6,196 nucleotides of DNA. It comes from Nocardioidaceae bacterium (GTDB lineage Bacteria > Actinomycetota > Actinomycetes > Propionibacteriales > Nocardioidaceae). A program made the position numbers and the translations under genes. The notes below the pieces were generated by a model that was not told the origin of the DNA, ran no database searches, and saw only the letters and a program-made list of their open reading frames with translations. The DNA is taken from contig JACCUS010000149.1 in NCBI GenBank assembly GCA_013811715.1, positions 1-6,196 of the forward strand, given 5' to 3'. Shown here one piece after another: positions 4,738 to 6,196 of the stretch. The stretch's first letter is position 1, and each line of letters begins with the position of its first letter.

Positions 4738-5798
4738 GACGTGGCTGGCTTGCGGGCCCGGCTCGGCTGCACGCGCATCGGCTCACCGGGCATCTTCGGG
4801 TAGTCGGGCGGGTACGGCATGTCGGTCTCGCCCTGCTGCTGGTCTCGCTCGTACATGGCAAGCAGCGGCTCCAGCGAGTGCGCCACGTCGTCGATCTCCG
4901 CATGCAGGTCGCCGAGCCTGGCCACCCGGTCGGGGACAGAGCGCAGGTTGAACGCGCGCGGGTCGACGTCGGGGAGCTCCTCCCACGTCACCGGCGTCGA
5001 GACCGGCGCGCCCGGGAGCGGCCGGAGGCTGTAGGCGCTGGCGATCGTGCGGTCGCGGGCGTTCTGGTTGTAGTCGACGAATATGGCCTCGCCGCGCTCC
5101 TCCTTCCACCACTTGGTGGTGACCTCTCCGGGCAGACGCCGCTCCAGCTCACGTCCGAAGGCGATCGCGGCATGGCGCACGTCGGTGAAGGTCCAGCGCG
5201 GCTCGATCCGCACGTAGATGTGCACGCCGCGGTTCCCCGACGTCTTGGGGAAGCCGCGGTAGCCGAGCTCGTCGAGCAGCCGCCTCGCCTCGCCGGCCAC
5301 CCGCACTGCGTCGGCGAAGTCGGTGCCGGCTTGCGGGTCGAGGTCGATCCGCAGCTCGTCGGGGTGGTCGACGTCGTCTCGGCGTACCGGCCACGGGTGG
5401 AAGGTGATCGTGCCGATCTGGGCCGCCCACGCCGGCACGGCGGGCTCGGTCGGGCACACCTCGTCGGCGAACCGTCCCGACGGGAACGCGATCCGGGCGG
5501 TCTCGACGTACGGCGGCGCCCCTTTCGGGATCCGCTTCTGGTAGAACGCGTCGCCGTGGGGGTCGGTCCTGGTCGCCTGCTTGACGCCTTCGTAGACGCC
5601 CTTCGGCCACCGCTCCAGCGTGGTGGGCCGGTGCAACAGCGCCCTGGTGATGCCCTCGCCCACGCTTGCGTAGTAGCTGACGACGTCGAGCTTGGTCGCC
5701 TCCGGCGTCGATCCTGTCGCCGGATAGACCACTCGGTCCGGGTTCGAGACCCGCACGCTCCGGCCGCCCACGTCGATCTCGGTGGAGGCGGTCGCCAT
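4734..5798 (-). CDS. Prim-PolC-type DNA repair polymerase (LigD PolDom family)
   Basis: This 354-residue archaeo-eukaryotic primase-like polymerase is a stand-alone homologue of the LigD polymerase domain and close in length to M. tuberculosis Rv3730c. Such enzymes fill short gaps, prefer ribonucleotides and can start primers. Features in order: VRVSNPDRVVYP (15-26), RPTTLERWPKGV (57-68), ITFHPWPVRR (131-140), catalytic Asp152 and Asp154 in LRIDLDPQAG, PKTSGNRGVHIYV with His193, and the third catalytic acid Asp242 in IFVDYNQNARDRTIASAYSLRP. The tail after about 325 is Pro-rich and basic. The start is ATG 5798, where family similarity begins; the frame stays open upstream to the window end, but no good start or homology is seen there. 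There is no Shine-Dalgarno, consistent with the leaderless promoter candidate. Convergent LigC suggests joint action in base excision repair rather than Ku-dependent end joining; no ku gene is in the window. Confidence 0.93.
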   Translation of the reverse strand: MATASTEIDVGGRSVRVSNPDRVVYPATGSTPEATKLDVVSYYASVGEGITRALLHRPTTLERWPKGVYEGVKQATRTDPHGDAFYQKRIPKGAPPYVETARIAFPSGRFADEVCPTEPAVPAWAAQIGTITFHPWPVRRDDVDHPDELRIDLDPQAGTDFADAVRVAGEARRLLDELGYRGFPKTSGNRGVHIYVRIEPRWTFTDVRHAAIAFGRELERRLPGEVTTKWWKEERGEAIFVDYNQNARDRTIASAYSLRPLPGAPVSTPVTWEELPDVDPRAFNLRSVPDRVARLGDLHAEIDDVAHSLEPLLAMYERDQQQGETDMPYPPDYPKMPGEPMRVQPSRARKPATS

Positions 5799-5810
5799 GC
5801 GACAAGCGTA
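5799..5810 (-). promoter_or_regulatory. Candidate leaderless -10 of the polymerase gene
   Basis: On the minus strand TACGCT (5810-5805) fits TANNNT and is followed by exactly six bases, TGTCGC, before the ATG at 5798. The same spacing is seen at ligC. A clear -35 is missing; TTGGTG lies 14 bp upstream. The lack of any ribosome binding site supports a leaderless message, but a longer transcript from the palindromic region near 5862-5889 is also possible. Confidence 0.4.
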
Positions 5811-5861
5811 GCGGTCAGCCTGTTCACCAACGGTTCGCCCGGCGGGCTCCCATTCGCGCGC

Positions 5862-5889
5862 CCTATGACATAGGTTGTCACGGTCAACC
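5862..5889. promoter_or_regulatory. Overlapping palindromes in the divergent intergenic region
   Basis: Three perfect inverted repeats overlap: CCTATG-A-CATAGG (5862-5874), TGACA-TAGGT-TGTCA (5866-5880) and GGTTG-N7-CAACC (5873-5889). They lie in the 114-bp gap between the minus-strand polymerase gene and the plus-strand secreted-protein gene. TAGGTT (5871-5876) could be a plus-strand -10 with a start near 5883, and TTGACC on the minus strand (5887-5882) resembles a -35. A regulator bound here could affect either or both genes. Neither promoter has two good elements, and the regulator is unknown. Confidence 0.45.
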
Positions 5890-5898
5890 CACCGCCTT

Positions 5899-5912
5899 AG
5901 AGGGGAACCCCT
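5899..5912 (+). promoter_or_regulatory. Ribosome binding site inside a small inverted repeat
   Basis: AGAGGGG (5899-5905) lies seven bases before the GTG at 5913 and supports that start. AGGGG and CCCCT (5901-5905 and 5908-5912), separated by AA, are complementary. A short hairpin could therefore cover the binding site, although its tight loop would open the inner pair and leave about four. Confidence 0.5.
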
Positions 5913-6196
5913 GTGACTGGAACCATCCAGCGGCGGCGCGGCCGCGTGGCCGCCGCCCTGCTTCCCGCTGCTCTCGTCGGCGCGCTCGTCGCGCTCCCGA
6001 CCGGCCCGGCCGGCGCCGAGCCGTCGACCAGTGCCGTCGCCACCGAGATCTTCGTCAACGAGCTGCACTACGACAACGCCGGCACCGATGCCGGGGAGTT
6101 CATCGAGATCGCCGGGCCAGCGGGCGCGGATCTGACCGGCTGGAGCCTCGCCCTCTACAACGGCACCACCCCGGCCAGCGCGACGGTCTACCACAC
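5913..6196 (+). CDS. Secreted lamin-tail-domain protein, 3'-truncated (nuclease-like N-terminus)
   Basis: A frame from GTG 5913 runs open to the window end, giving 94 residues. Residues 1-35 form a classical signal peptide: arginine-rich start (RRRGR, 7-11), hydrophobic stretch (12-29) and a likely signal peptidase site after AGA (33-35). The mature part begins a lamin-tail domain: TEIFVNELHYDNAGTDAGEFIEIAGPAGADLTGWSLALYNG, written here as residues 44-84 for reference to its NELHYDN, EFIEIAGP and GWSLALYN blocks. This wording is typical of the N-terminus of ExeM/NucH-type extracellular nucleases with a C-terminal endonuclease/exonuclease/phosphatase domain. That domain would lie outside the window, so another secreted enzyme with the same N-terminal module is possible. 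The Arg pair is not a good Tat motif, so Sec export is more likely. The start is supported by AGAGGGG upstream. Confidence 0.82.
   Translation, partial: MTGTIQRRRGRVAAALLPAALVGALVALPTGPAGAEPSTSAVATEIFVNELHYDNAGTDAGEFIEIAGPAGADLTGWSLALYNGTTPASATVYH

Noticed and set aside
4878..5873. 331-residue plus-strand frame opposite the polymerase gene
   Set aside because: Antisense to a gene whose catalytic motifs are intact; the translation shows no family features.
5799..6194. N-terminal extension of the polymerase by the open minus-strand frame
   Set aside because: No good start codon with a ribosome binding site, no homology, and it would run antisense to the secreted-protein gene and through the palindromic region.
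1..6196. CRISPR array, insertion sequence, tRNA or rRNA
   Set aside because: No regularly spaced repeats, transposase motifs, terminal inverted repeats or RNA gene signatures were seen on either strand.

Overview
The window is high-GC DNA with dense genes, GTG starts next to ATG starts, and short gaps. The proteins resemble mycobacterial and other actinobacterial families: an LigC-type ligase, a Prim-PolC-type polymerase and an Rv2671-like RibD_C reductase. A high-GC actinomycete is the best guess; I cannot name the genus from the sequence.

Layout. Bases 1-1041 are the C-terminal three quarters of serine hydroxymethyltransferase (glyA), ending in a perfect 11-bp hairpin that contains the stop codon. 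Bases 1042-1453 lack a conventional gene but are the most unusual part of the window. They hold two related palindromes, several strong inverted repeats, a 37-codon reading frame with a Met-Cys-Met-Pro tandem repeat, and a second 23-codon frame with a good ribosome binding site whose stop overlaps the next start (GTGA). This looks like the 5' leader of a sulfur-responsive transcript. It precedes a CbiX/SirB-like (sirohydrochlorin chelatase family) protein at 1454-2233 that has lost both metal-binding histidines. An Rv2671-like RibD_C/dihydrofolate reductase-fold protein follows at 2271-3002.

The second half is a DNA repair locus. An ATP-dependent DNA ligase C (3032-4114, +) and a Prim-PolC-type polymerase (4734-5798, -) face each other, with a small universal-stress-like protein (4188-4718, +) between them. 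In mycobacteria LigC and Prim-PolC are known to act together in gap filling and sealing during base excision repair. The last two genes converge on a hairpin that includes both stop codons. Upstream of the polymerase is a divergent intergenic region with overlapping palindromes, followed by the start of a secreted lamin-tail-domain protein (5913 to the window end, +) that resembles the N-terminus of ExeM/NucH-type extracellular nucleases.

How the genes fit together. The leader plus CbiX-like gene suggests control by cysteine/methionine supply, although the chelatase-like protein may no longer be a chelatase. LigC and Prim-PolC form a plausible repair pair, both with candidate leaderless promoters. 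No mobile element, CRISPR array, tRNA or rRNA was recognised.
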